A stretch of DNA of 8,176 nt from Actinomycetota bacterium (GTDB lineage Bacteria; Actinomycetota; Actinomycetes; Propionibacteriales; Propionibacteriaceae), in contig JACRAA010000281.1 in assembly GCA_016213595.1 (NCBI GenBank), forward strand, positions 1-8,176, written 5' to 3'. Below the pieces are notes generated by a model. The model was not told the DNA's origin. It did not search any database and saw only the letters and a program-made list of their open reading frames with translations. This document shows positions 1 through 6,727 of this stretch, in pieces (the stretch's first letter is position 1; each line of letters begins with the position of its first letter). A program made the position numbers and the translations under genes.

Positions 1-722
1 ATCTCCGTCGGGCCTGCCTCCGAGTCGATGCCGACGCGTCCCCGGAGCAGCCGCTTCGCCGCGACCACGTAGATGTTGCCCGGCCCGGTGACGAGGTCCA
101 CCCTGTCGCACAGGCCCGCCACCCCGTACGCGAACATGGCCACCGCCTGCGCGCCCCCGACCGCGTACACCTCGTCCACGCCCAGCATGCGGCACAGGGC
201 GAGGATGTTGGGGTGCGGGAGCCCGGCGAACGCCTGCTGCGGCGGGCTCGCGACGGCGATCGAGGAGACCCCGGCTGCCTGCGCGGGGACGACGTTCATG
301 ATGACGGAGCTGGCCAGGGGTGCGAGACCGCCCGGCACGTACAGGCCGACGCGTCCGACCGGTACGAGCCGTGTCGTCACCGTCGCGCCCGGAGCGAGCT
401 CGGTCGTCGGCTGGGGCATCGCCGCCTCATCGGCGCACACGGCCCTGCGGCGACGGATCGACTCGTCGAAGGCGGCGCGGAGATCGGGGTCAAGGGCGGC
501 GAGGGCCTTGTCCAGCTCAGGGGCGGGGACTCTGAGCGACGCGGGTACGACGTGGTCGAACTGCTCGCTGAACCGCCTCAGCGCCACCTCGCCTTCCGTC
601 CGTACCGCTTCGCAGATCGGCGCGACGGTGGCCACCGCGTGCTCGACGTCGAACGTGGCCCGGGGCACGGCCGACCCGTAGTCGATGTCACGCGCGTCAC
701 GCAGGTCGGTTCGTCGAAGCAC
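1..722 (-). CDS. hisD: Histidinol dehydrogenase, N-terminal part (cut by the left window edge)
   Basis: HisD is the cytoplasmic zinc enzyme that oxidises L-histidinol to L-histidine in two NAD+-dependent steps, the end of histidine synthesis. The 240 readable residues begin MLRRTDLRDARD and carry family blocks in order: a PICEAVR..GE helix, GRVGLYVPGG (about 150-160), SSVIMNVVPAQAAGV, GLPHPNIL, GVDEVYAVGGAQAVAMFAYG, TGPGNIYV, and GIDSEAGPTE ending at residue 240. Thr239 lies where the E. coli enzyme has substrate-contacting Ser237; Thr is, as I recall, usual in actinobacteria. The family is about 430-440 residues, so the last ~195, including the zinc ligands and catalytic His pair, lie off the window. 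The GTG at 722 is chosen because translation from it gives the usual LRR/DLR opening and it sits seven bases after a -10 box. An in-frame GTG farther upstream is possible but would add about 14 atypical residues. Other his genes may follow to the left; that is inference. Confidence 0.95.
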   Translation of the reverse strand, partial: MLRRTDLRDARDIDYGSAVPRATFDVEHAVATVAPICEAVRTEGEVALRRFSEQFDHVVPASLRVPAPELDKALAALDPDLRAAFDESIRRRRAVCADEAAMPQPTTELAPGATVTTRLVPVGRVGLYVPGGLAPLASSVIMNVVPAQAAGVSSIAVASPPQQAFAGLPHPNILALCRMLGVDEVYAVGGAQAVAMFAYGVAGLCDRVDLVTGPGNIYVVAAKRLLRGRVGIDSEAGPTE

Positions 723-729
723 GGGCCCG

Positions 730-735
730 AGTCTA
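730..735 (-). promoter_or_regulatory. Candidate leaderless -10 box for hisD
   Basis: On the minus strand TAGACT fits the actinobacterial -10 pattern TAnnnT. It is followed by seven bases and then the GTG start of hisD, so the predicted transcription start coincides with the start codon. No Shine-Dalgarno sequence precedes that GTG, which supports a leaderless message. No good -35 hexamer is visible at 16-19 bp; GCCGTC at 17 bp is poor, as is common at leaderless actinobacterial promoters. Transcription start mapping is needed to prove it. Confidence 0.5.
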
Positions 736-811
736 TTGACGTGGACTGCTGCGACGGCAGCGGATATCACCGTACGTGCCGCTGGACAGCCGCCGCCGGC
801 GTCGGTCCCCG

Positions 812-817
812 TACGAT
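812..817 (+). promoter_or_regulatory. Candidate -10 box for the DUF554-ybaK pair
   Basis: TACGAT matches TAnnnT and ends 11 bases before the GTG at 829. A start seven bases downstream would leave a leader of about five bases, so translation would be nearly leaderless, consistent with the absence of a Shine-Dalgarno sequence before 829. No convincing -35 is seen. An overlapping TTGAAT (817-822) is a weaker alternative. The rest of the 723-828 divergent gap holds a 6-bp inverted repeat (CAGCGG at 758-763, CCGCTG at 779-784) and no gene. Confidence 0.35.
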
Positions 818-828
818 TGAATGACACC

Positions 829-1596
829 GTGCCGCACCTGGTCGGGCTCGCGCCCCTGTTCATCGGCGTGGGGACCGTGACCAACGTAGGAACGGTGCTC
901 GCCGGAGGCCTCCTCGGCCTGGTCATCGGCAACCGGCTCCCCGAGCGGACCCGGACGCTCGTCACCCAGTCGCTCGGGCTCATCACCACGGTCCTGGCCC
1001 TCATGAACGCCTGGCAGGTCTCGTCCTCCGACCTCGCTGCCCTCGTAGGGCGCGGCGTCGGGATGGTCGTCCTCGTCATGGCGCTGCTGTTCGGCAGCAT
1101 CCTCGGCTCGGCGCTTCGCCTCCAGGACCGTGTGGAGGGCCTGGCCGGGCTCGTCAGCGACCGGCTCGGACAGCGCGGCGAGACCCGGCAGCACCTCGTC
1201 ACGGCCATCGTCACGCCCACCCTCCTGTTCTGCATCGGACCGCTGACGATCGTGGGCTCCCTGTCCGACGGGCTCGGCCGCGGCGCGGACCAGCTGGTCG
1301 TGAAGTCCGTCCTCGACGGGTTCGCAGCGATCGCGTTCGCCTCGTCGCTGGGCGTGGGCGTCCTGTTGAGCGCGGGCTCGGTCGCCCTCATCCAGGGCGC
1401 GTTGACCCTCGCCGGGTTCCTGCTCGGCGACGTCCTTCCGACCGCCTACGTCGACGTCATCACGGCCACCGGCGGCGTCATCCTCCTCGCGCTCGCCCTC
1501 GGCCTGCTCGACGTCAAGCGCATCCGGGTCGCGGAGCTCCTCCCCGCGCTCGTCCTCGCCCCGCTCCTGCTCTGGGGCGTGGCTACCGTGTTCTGA
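829..1596 (+). CDS. DUF554 family integral membrane protein
   Basis: This is a multi-pass membrane protein of the DUF554 (YdfK/YqgA-like) family, whose function is not established; transport has been suggested for relatives. From GTG 829 it has 255 residues, slightly above the usual ~225-240. The first helix carries GVGTVTNVGTVLAGGLLG (about 13-30) followed by GNRLPER, the typical family opening. The hallmark block FCIGPLTIVGSLSDGLG, then KSVLDGFAAIAFASSLGVGVLLSAG, identifies the family clearly. About seven hydrophobic segments are visible: near 8-34, 47-63, 72-95, 122-145, a long hydrophobic stretch after KSVLDGF, and two near the C-terminus ending LLLWGVATVF. The start is uncertain: GTG at 868 or 877 would give 242 or 239 residues, closer to the family, but neither has a Shine-Dalgarno sequence. 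Upstream codons reach back into hisD antisense sequence and are unlikely to be used. Its stop overlaps the start of ybaK by one base, so the two are probably co-translated. Confidence 0.88.
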   Translation: MPHLVGLAPLFIGVGTVTNVGTVLAGGLLGLVIGNRLPERTRTLVTQSLGLITTVLALMNAWQVSSSDLAALVGRGVGMVVLVMALLFGSILGSALRLQDRVEGLAGLVSDRLGQRGETRQHLVTAIVTPTLLFCIGPLTIVGSLSDGLGRGADQLVVKSVLDGFAAIAFASSLGVGVLLSAGSVALIQGALTLAGFLLGDVLPTAYVDVITATGGVILLALALGLLDVKRIRVAELLPALVLAPLLLWGVATVF

Positions 1597-2090
1597 TGAC
1601 TCGTAGACGGGCAGGCACTCCCGCGCTCGACGTCCTCACCGCCGCCGGAGTCGCCTTCACGACCCACGAGTACGAGCACACGGCCACGCACCACTTCGGC
1701 GACGAGACGGTCGCCGAGCTCGGCGTCGCCTCGAACCGCGTCTTCAAGACGCTCGTGGCCACCCTCACGGGAACAGGCAGGCCCGAGCTCGTCGTGGGAG
1801 TCGTCCCCGTGTCCGGACAGCTCGACCTCAAGTCCCTGGCCGCCGCGCTCGGTGGGAAGCGCGCGGACATGGCCGACGCCGCCGTGGCGCAGCGCTCCAG
1901 CGGGTATGTCGTCGGCGGCATCTCCCCCTTGGGACAGAAGACCCGGCTGCCTACGGTCCTGGACTCCTCCGCGATGACGTACCCGACCATCCTGGTCTCC
2001 GGTGGTCGTCGCGGCCTTCAGGTCGAGCTGGACCCGGCGGACCTCGTCCGGCTCGCGGGCGCCACGGTCGCCGACATCGGTCGCTCCTGA
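1596..2090 (+). CDS. ybaK: Cys-tRNA(Pro)/Cys-tRNA(Cys) deacylase, YbaK/EbsC type
   Basis: YbaK proteins are cytoplasmic trans-editing enzymes. They hydrolyse Cys-tRNA(Pro) made when prolyl-tRNA synthetase mischarges with cysteine. The 164 residues match the single-domain family along their full length: TPALDVL..AGV near the start, THEYEH (23-28), HFGDETV (33-39), VFKTL with the essential lysine at Lys51 (equivalent to Lys46 of the H. influenzae protein), PVSGQLDLKSLAAALGGK (71-88), ADMAD, then the signature RSSGYVVGGISPLGQK (100-115) and the C-terminal TILVSGGRRGLQVEL. Nothing is missing or broken. ATG 1596 shares its A with the TGA of the DUF554 gene (TGATG), which suggests translational coupling; no separate strong Shine-Dalgarno is seen. 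The gene converges on the DUF2567-like gene with 59 bp between the stops. I see no strong terminator there, only a 3-bp stem closed by GAAA at 2137-2146. A YbaK homologue acting on another mischarged tRNA cannot be excluded. Confidence 0.95.
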   Translation: MTRRRAGTPALDVLTAAGVAFTTHEYEHTATHHFGDETVAELGVASNRVFKTLVATLTGTGRPELVVGVVPVSGQLDLKSLAAALGGKRADMADAAVAQRSSGYVVGGISPLGQKTRLPTVLDSSAMTYPTILVSGGRRGLQVELDPADLVRLAGATVADIGRS

Positions 2091-2149
2091 CGACGCGCAT
2101 CGGCCCCGACGCCGCAGGCGCTGCAGCCGCAGGGATGGCGAAAGCCCGC

Positions 2150-2869
2150 CTAGGAGTCGTGGCCCCCGCGCCGGGAGAAAAAGAAGAAGAAGCGCCGGCT
2201 CGGTTCGGGCTCGGGCAGGGGCGCGATGTCGTGGCCGACGACCTGCCCCACCTCCACCGGCTGGCTGCGGCCCTTCTCGACCCGCCGCGACCGGGCCCGC
2301 TTCGGCCGGGGCTCCTCCTCGGCGTCCGGGCCCAGCGAGCTCACGACGAGGACGGGTAGGACACCGGCGAACGCCCACACGAGCAGGACCACGGGGGCGT
2401 GAAGCTGGAAGTCGATGGGGATGACGTCGTTGGGGCTCGCGGCGGCGAGACGCGCCGCGAACGACTGCGGCCCCAGCCAGTCACCGGTGACGTTGCAGAC
2501 GGCCCCGGCCAGGAGTGCGCCCAGGGCGGCGACGAACGTCACCGGCCAGCCCAGGTCCCGGAACCAGCGCCAGGCGACATAGCCCACACCCGCTCCCACC
2601 GTCAGGCCGAGGCCCGCGAACCAGGCATCGGTGGAGAAGACCTCCGTCAGGGCCCGTTCGGTGGTGTAGCCGCGGAAGTCCTCGCCGATCCGGTACGTCG
2701 GCAGGTCCACGATGCCCCACCAGAAGACGCCGCTGAGGAAGCCGACCAGAGCGGCGAGCGCAGCGAACACGGCGCACCACGCCAGTACGACCTGAGCGTT
2801 GCGCCACGGGGAGCGGGCCTCGGTGGGTGTGCCGCCAGACAGCGACTCGTCGGGCACCGTCAAGCTCAT
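2150..2869 (-). CDS. Four-helix membrane protein, DUF2567-like
   Basis: A 239-residue integral membrane protein of unknown function, resembling the actinobacterial DUF2567 group; this assignment is by recognition of pattern only. After a ~23-residue hydrophilic N-terminus come four hydrophobic segments: about 26-53, 83-103, 108-128 and 158-180. This predicts both ends in the cytoplasm. Between the first two is an outside loop with LPTYRIGEDFRGYTTERALTE, and between the last two is SPNDVIPIDFQLHAP; the VWWG/DLP and WRWFRDLGWPV patches look like family signatures. The last ~58 residues are charged and soluble: acidic EEE, basic RPKRARSRR, a proline/glutamate run, then RR-FFFFF-SRR near the C-terminus. 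The ATG at 2869 is preferred over the GTG at 2887 because AGGAGA lies six bases before the ATG. It is 42 bp downstream of dnaE in the same orientation with no terminator between, so probably in its operon. Nothing shows a functional link to replication. Confidence 0.78.
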   Translation of the reverse strand: MSLTVPDESLSGGTPTEARSPWRNAQVVLAWCAVFAALAALVGFLSGVFWWGIVDLPTYRIGEDFRGYTTERALTEVFSTDAWFAGLGLTVGAGVGYVAWRWFRDLGWPVTFVAALGALLAGAVCNVTGDWLGPQSFAARLAAASPNDVIPIDFQLHAPVVLLVWAFAGVLPVLVVSSLGPDAEEEPRPKRARSRRVEKGRSQPVEVGQVVGHDIAPLPEPEPSRRFFFFFSRRGGHDS

Positions 2870-2875
2870 CCTGCG

Positions 2876-2881
2876 TCTCCT
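2876..2881 (-). promoter_or_regulatory. Ribosome binding site deciding the start of the DUF2567-like gene
   Basis: On the minus strand AGGAGA lies six bases upstream of ATG 2869. It falls inside the reading frame if the GTG at 2887 is used instead, so it argues for the shorter 239-residue product. Confidence 0.7.
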
Positions 2882-2911
2882 GACCACGCACTGCTCACGT
2901 GCTCCACCACC

Positions 2912-5900
2912 CTAGGCCACGCACGAGGGCCCGAGGAGCGCCTTGAGGTCGGCCATGAGGGCCCCGGAGGTGGCGACCCGGAGGTCCGCGCCGAGCTTGA
3001 GCGTCTTCGGCGTGTCGCTGTTGAGCAGGCGGAGCCGTACCTCCTGGCTGCCGGGATGGTTGTTGAGGACCCCCTTGAGCTGGGCGACCAGGACGGGCGT
3101 CACACGCGTCACCGGTACGGCGATGGTCAGGGGCTCGCTCGTCGACGCCGCCACGTTGATGACGCTCACCGTGCTGCCGGTGATCTCGACCCCGTCCTCG
3201 CGCGCCCGGACCCGGCCCTTGACGGAGACCATGGTGTCCGTCGCGAGCGTCATGGCCACGCTGGCGTACGCCTTGGGGAAGAGCATCACGTCGATCGAGG
3301 CGTCGAGGTCCTCGACCGTGATGATGGCCCACACCTCGCCCTGCCGGTTCTGCTTGCGCTGGACCTGGGTGATCATGCCGGCGATCGTGACCATGCCCTC
3401 GCGGGGCTCCTCCAGGAGCACCGAGATCGACACGTCACGCTTGGTGGCGAGGACGTGGTCGACCCCGTTGAGCGGATGGTCGGACACGTACAGCCCCAGC
3501 ATCTCCCGCTCGAACGCCAGCTTCGTGCGCTTGTCCCAGTCGGGCAGGTCGGGGATCGACCCCGACGTCGGCGGGGCAGCGACCTCATCCCCGCCGTCGC
3601 CGAACAGGTCGTCCTGGCCGAACGCCTGGTTCCGCTTGAGGTCGAGGACGTGGTCGATCGCCGTCTCGTACACCTCCATGAGCGCCCGGCGCGGGTGCCT
3701 CATCGTGTCGAACGCCCCGGCCTTGATGAGCGACTCGACCGTGCGCTTGTTGCAGACGGCGAGCGGGGCGCGGTCCAGGAACTCGTGGAAGCTCGTGGCC
3801 GGCCCATGCTCGCGACGGGCTTCGCAGATCGCCTCGACCACGCCCGTACCGACGTTGCGGATCGCGGCCAGGCCGAACCGTACGTCCTCGCCGACCGCGG
3901 AGAACTCCGCGACGGAGGTGTTGACGTCGGGCGGCAGGACGTTGATGTGCAGGCCTCGCATGTCCGCGAGGTACAGCGCCATCTTGTCCTTGTCGTCGCC
4001 GACGCTCGTGAGCAGCGCCGCCCCGAACTCGGCCGGGTAGTTCGCCTTGAGGAACGCCGTCCAGTACGACACGTAGGCGTAGCCGGCTGCATGCGACTTG
4101 TTGAACGCGTAGTCGGCGAACGGAACCATCGTGTCCCAGAGCGCCTTCGTGGCCGCCTCCGAGTAGCCGTTGGTGCGCATCCCGGTGTGGAAGTGGTCCC
4201 ACTCCTTGTCCAGGATCTCCTTCTTCTTCTTACCCATCGCCCGGCGCAGCAGGTCGGCGCCGCCCAGCGAGTAGCCCGCGAGGCTACGCGCCGCGGCCAT
4301 GATCTGCTCCTGGTAGACGAGCAGGTGGTACGTGTCGCCGAGGATCGGGTCGAGGGCGTCCTTCAGCTCGGGATGGATCGCCTCGATGCGCTGGCGGCCG
4401 TTCTTGCGCTCCGCATAGTTGATGTGAGCGTTCGCGCCCATCGGGCCCGGGCGGTACAGCGCGATCACCGCGATGATGTCCTCGAAGCGGTTCGGCTTGA
4501 GCAGTCGCAGCAGAGCGCGCATCGGGCCGCCGTCGAGCTGGAACACGCCGAGCGTGTCGCCACGGGCGAGCAGCTCGTACGTCGCGGTGTCGTCGAACGG
4601 AACATCCCGCATGTCGAGGTCGATCCCGCGGTTCTGCTTGATGTTGCGCACGGCCGCGTCGATGACGCCCAGGTTGCGCAGCCCGAGGAAGTCCATCTTC
4701 ATCAGGCCCATCTCCTCGCACTGCGGGTAGGCGAAGCCGGCGATGATCATGCCGTCCTTGTCCCGCTTGTGCATGGGGATGATGTCGAGCAGCGGCTCGT
4801 TGGAGATGATGAACGCGCAGGCGTGGACGCCCGACTGCCGGATCAGACCCTCGATGCCGCGGCCCGTGTCGACGACTTTGCGCACGTCCGGGTCGTTCTC
4901 GTACAGGGACCGGAACTCCGCGCCTTCGGCGTAGCGCTTGTTGTCGGGGTTGAACAGCTCGTTGAGGGGCACGTCCTTGCCCATGACGGCCGCCGGCATG
5001 GCCTTGGTGATCCGCTCCCCCATGGCGAACGGGTAGCCGAGGATCCGGCTCGCGTCCTTGACGGCAGCCTTGGCCTTGATCGTGCCGAACGTGTTGACCT
5101 GGCTCGTGTACGCCTCGCCGTACTTGTTCGTGACGTAGCTGATGATCTTGTCGCGCTGGCGGTCGTCGAAGTCGAGGTCGATGTCGGGGGGCGAGATGCG
5201 CTCGGGGTTGAGGAACCTCTCGAACAGCAGCCCGTGCTGCATGGGGTTGACCTCGATGATCTGGGTCAGGTAGGACACCATCGAGCCCGCAGCGGACCCA
5301 CGGCCCGGCCCCACGGGCACGCCGTTCTCCCGCGCGTACCGGCAGATGTCGGCGACGATGAGGAAGTACGACGAGTAGCCCATCGGCTCGATGACGCTCA
5401 TCTCGAGCTCGACGCGCGGGCGCAGGTCCGCGGGAGGGTCGTCGCCGAACCGCAGCGAGATGCCTTCCTCGATCTCCTTGCGCAGCCAGCTGTTCTGGGT
5501 CTCTCCGGGCGGTACGTCGAACTGGGGCATCCGGTCGACCTGGCGGAACACCTCCGAGTAGTCGCCGATCCGCTCGGCGATGGCGAGGGTGTTGTCGCAG
5601 GCCTCCGGCAGGTCTCGGAACAGCGACCGCATCTCGTCGGCCGTCTTGAGGTAGTAGCCGTCCCCGTTGAAGCGGAACCGGTTGGGGTCGTCCTTGTTGC
5701 GCCCGACGCCGACACAGAGCAGGTTGTCGTGAGCGTCCGCCTGGTCGGCGGTCACGTAGTGGGAGTCGTTGGTCGCGAGCAGCGGAAGGTTCAGGTCCTT
5801 CGCGATGCGCAGCAGGTCGTCGCGGACCATCCTCTCGATGGGCACCCCGTGGTCCATGAGCTCCACGAAGTAGCTGTCGGCGCCGAAGATGTCCCGGTAG

Positions 5901-6448
5901 GCGGCGGCGGCCGCCACGGCCTCCTCGTACTGGCCCAGCCGGAGCCGCGTCTGCACCTCACCGGACGGGCAGCCCGTTGTCGCGATGATGCCCTTGCCGT
6001 ACGTCGCGAGAAGCTCGCGGTCCATACGCGGCTTCATGTAGTAGCCCTCGAAGCTCGCCAGGCTGGAGAGCCGGAACAGGTTCCGCAGCCCGTCGGCATC
6101 CTGGGCCCACATCGTCATGTGGGTGTACCGGCCGCCGCCCGAGACGTCCTTCGTGCCCTCGGCCTCGAGGTCCGCGACCTCGCGCTTGCCGGTGGACCAG
6201 AACTCCGGGACGCGGCTGAAACGGGTCGACGGCGCGACGTACGCCTCGATCCCGATGATCGGCCTGACCGGATGGTCCTTCGCGGACTTGAAGAAGTCGT
6301 ACGCACCGAACATGTTGCCGTGGTCGCTCATCGCCACCGCCGGCATGCCCTGGCGCCCCGCCTCGGCGAACAGCGGGCCCATCTTCGCCGCCCCGTCGAG
6401 CATCGAGTACTCCGTATGGACGTGCAGATGGACGAAGTCCGAGCTCAC
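2912..6448 (-). CDS. dnaE: DNA polymerase III alpha subunit (replicative DnaE, DnaE1 type)
   Basis: This is the polymerising subunit of the replicative holoenzyme, 1,178 residues, complete, and the usual actinobacterial length. The N-terminal PHP domain (about 5-290) opens HLHVHTEYSMLDGA and keeps all nine metal ligands known from mycobacterial DnaE1: His9, His11, Asp18, His43, Glu68, His110, Cys160, Asp228 and His230. It is therefore predicted to be an active 3'-5' proofreading exonuclease. The palm has GPGRGSAAGS (380-389), PPDIDLDF with catalytic Asp422 and Asp424, and MDFLGLR with the third aspartate Asp586. Further on come the fingers, a helix-hairpin-helix region (KRTVESLIKAGAFD, around 900), the beta-clamp binding motif QDDLF (945-949), an OB fold (about 1020-1093) and a C-terminal tail. 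The start is GTG 6448 because a strong GGAGG lies seven bases before it; GTG 6496 would add 16 non-homologous residues. There is no intein, frameshift or split. It lies 279 bp after gltD, with a candidate terminator between, and 42 bp before the DUF2567-like gene. Confidence 0.98.
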   Translation of the reverse strand: MSSDFVHLHVHTEYSMLDGAAKMGPLFAEAGRQGMPAVAMSDHGNMFGAYDFFKSAKDHPVRPIIGIEAYVAPSTRFSRVPEFWSTGKREVADLEAEGTKDVSGGGRYTHMTMWAQDADGLRNLFRLSSLASFEGYYMKPRMDRELLATYGKGIIATTGCPSGEVQTRLRLGQYEEAVAAAAAYRDIFGADSYFVELMDHGVPIERMVRDDLLRIAKDLNLPLLATNDSHYVTADQADAHDNLLCVGVGRNKDDPNRFRFNGDGYYLKTADEMRSLFRDLPEACDNTLAIAERIGDYSEVFRQVDRMPQFDVPPGETQNSWLRKEIEEGISLRFGDDPPADLRPRVELEMSVIEPMGYSSYFLIVADICRYARENGVPVGPGRGSAAGSMVSYLTQIIEVNPMQHGLLFERFLNPERISPPDIDLDFDDRQRDKIISYVTNKYGEAYTSQVNTFGTIKAKAAVKDASRILGYPFAMGERITKAMPAAVMGKDVPLNELFNPDNKRYAEGAEFRSLYENDPDVRKVVDTGRGIEGLIRQSGVHACAFIISNEPLLDIIPMHKRDKDGMIIAGFAYPQCEEMGLMKMDFLGLRNLGVIDAAVRNIKQNRGIDLDMRDVPFDDTATYELLARGDTLGVFQLDGGPMRALLRLLKPNRFEDIIAVIALYRPGPMGANAHINYAERKNGRQRIEAIHPELKDALDPILGDTYHLLVYQEQIMAAARSLAGYSLGGADLLRRAMGKKKKEILDKEWDHFHTGMRTNGYSEAATKALWDTMVPFADYAFNKSHAAGYAYVSYWTAFLKANYPAEFGAALLTSVGDDKDKMALYLADMRGLHINVLPPDVNTSVAEFSAVGEDVRFGLAAIRNVGTGVVEAICEARREHGPATSFHEFLDRAPLAVCNKRTVESLIKAGAFDTMRHPRRALMEVYETAIDHVLDLKRNQAFGQDDLFGDGGDEVAAPPTSGSIPDLPDWDKRTKLAFEREMLGLYVSDHPLNGVDHVLATKRDVSISVLLEEPREGMVTIAGMITQVQRKQNRQGEVWAIITVEDLDASIDVMLFPKAYASVAMTLATDTMVSVKGRVRAREDGVEITGSTVSVINVAASTSEPLTIAVPVTRVTPVLVAQLKGVLNNHPGSQEVRLRLLNSDTPKTLKLGADLRVATSGALMADLKALLGPSCVA

Positions 6449-6450
6449 GA

Positions 6451-6460
6451 CTCCTCCTCC
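6451..6460 (-). promoter_or_regulatory. Strong ribosome binding site of dnaE
   Basis: Minus-strand GGAGGAGGAG ends two bases before GTG 6448; the first GGAGG has a seven-base spacer. It fixes the dnaE start at the codon giving SSDFVHLHVHTEYS. Confidence 0.8.
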
Positions 6461-6546
6461 ACGTGCACGTACAGACGCACACCGCTGATGCGGCACGCCG
6501 TCGGGGGAAGTCGACGACTCAGGGCCGTCCCGGCCCCAGGGAGATC

Positions 6547-6552
6547 ACGATA
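6547..6552 (-). promoter_or_regulatory. Weak candidate -10 box for dnaE
   Basis: Minus-strand TATCGT fits TAnnnT and lies about 98 bases upstream of the dnaE GTG. No recognisable -35 accompanies it. Immediately upstream is a perfect 10-bp palindrome, GTCGTACGAC (6558-6567), which could be an operator. The remaining sequence between gltD and dnaE (6449-6727) shows no convincing gene, only open frames antisense to or extending from neighbours. Confidence 0.22.
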
Positions 6553-6653
6553 GCCGCGTCGTACGACACCTCGGCGGCGACTCTCCGCGTCCTGGTCAGG
6601 TGAGCAGAGGATCGACCTGGGTGACGGGCTGCCGGAGGAGACCCGCCTCCCGA

Positions 6654-6711
6654 CGAAAGGCCAGTTGGTGCGCCGACATGCCGTACCGACCGGGCGTGTC
6701 GTGGCCTTTCG
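6654..6711 (-). terminator. Candidate gltD terminator, or structured element between gltD and dnaE
   Basis: Sixteen bases after the gltD stop, the minus strand carries CGAAAGGCCA (6711-6702). It is perfectly complementary to TGGCCTTTCG (6663-6654), a 10-bp stem of the kind common in actinobacterial terminators that lack a long U tract. The long interior is itself folded: the nine bases 6701-6693 pair with 6682-6674 except for one C/A mismatch and stack directly on the outer stem. This leaves a 10-base loop and a 10-base one-sided bulge. A small GGAGG/CCTCC hairpin (6634-6650) follows. Position favours termination; the absence of a U run and the bulge lower the confidence. Confidence 0.45.
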
Positions 6712-6727
6712 AGGGGACGGGAGGGGG

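Noticed and set aside
73..824. Plus-strand open frames of about 200 codons opposite hisD
   Set aside because: They are antisense to a strongly recognised hisD, have Arg/Pro/Ala-rich low-complexity translations, and match no family.
685..828. Longer DUF554 product starting upstream at 685
   Set aside because: It would overlap the hisD start, and the added residues do not look like the family; GTG 829 follows a -10-like box.
2091..2149. Terminator between the convergent ybaK and DUF2567-like genes
   Set aside because: Only a 3-bp stem with a GAAA loop (2137-2146) and a 5-bp distant pairing (2116-2120 with 2147-2151) are visible, too weak to call.
2870..2911. Terminator or promoter between dnaE and the DUF2567-like gene
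   Set aside because: The 42 bp contain CACGTG and short complementary patches but no stable stem or -10/-35 pair; co-transcription is simpler.
4900..6100. Possible intein or split in dnaE, a common insertion target
   Set aside because: The palm region reads through without interruption and catalytic motifs have normal spacing.
6449..6496. DnaE with 16 extra N-terminal residues from GTG 6496
   Set aside because: The strong GGAGG lies inside this extension, and family members begin next to the HLHVHTEYS motif.
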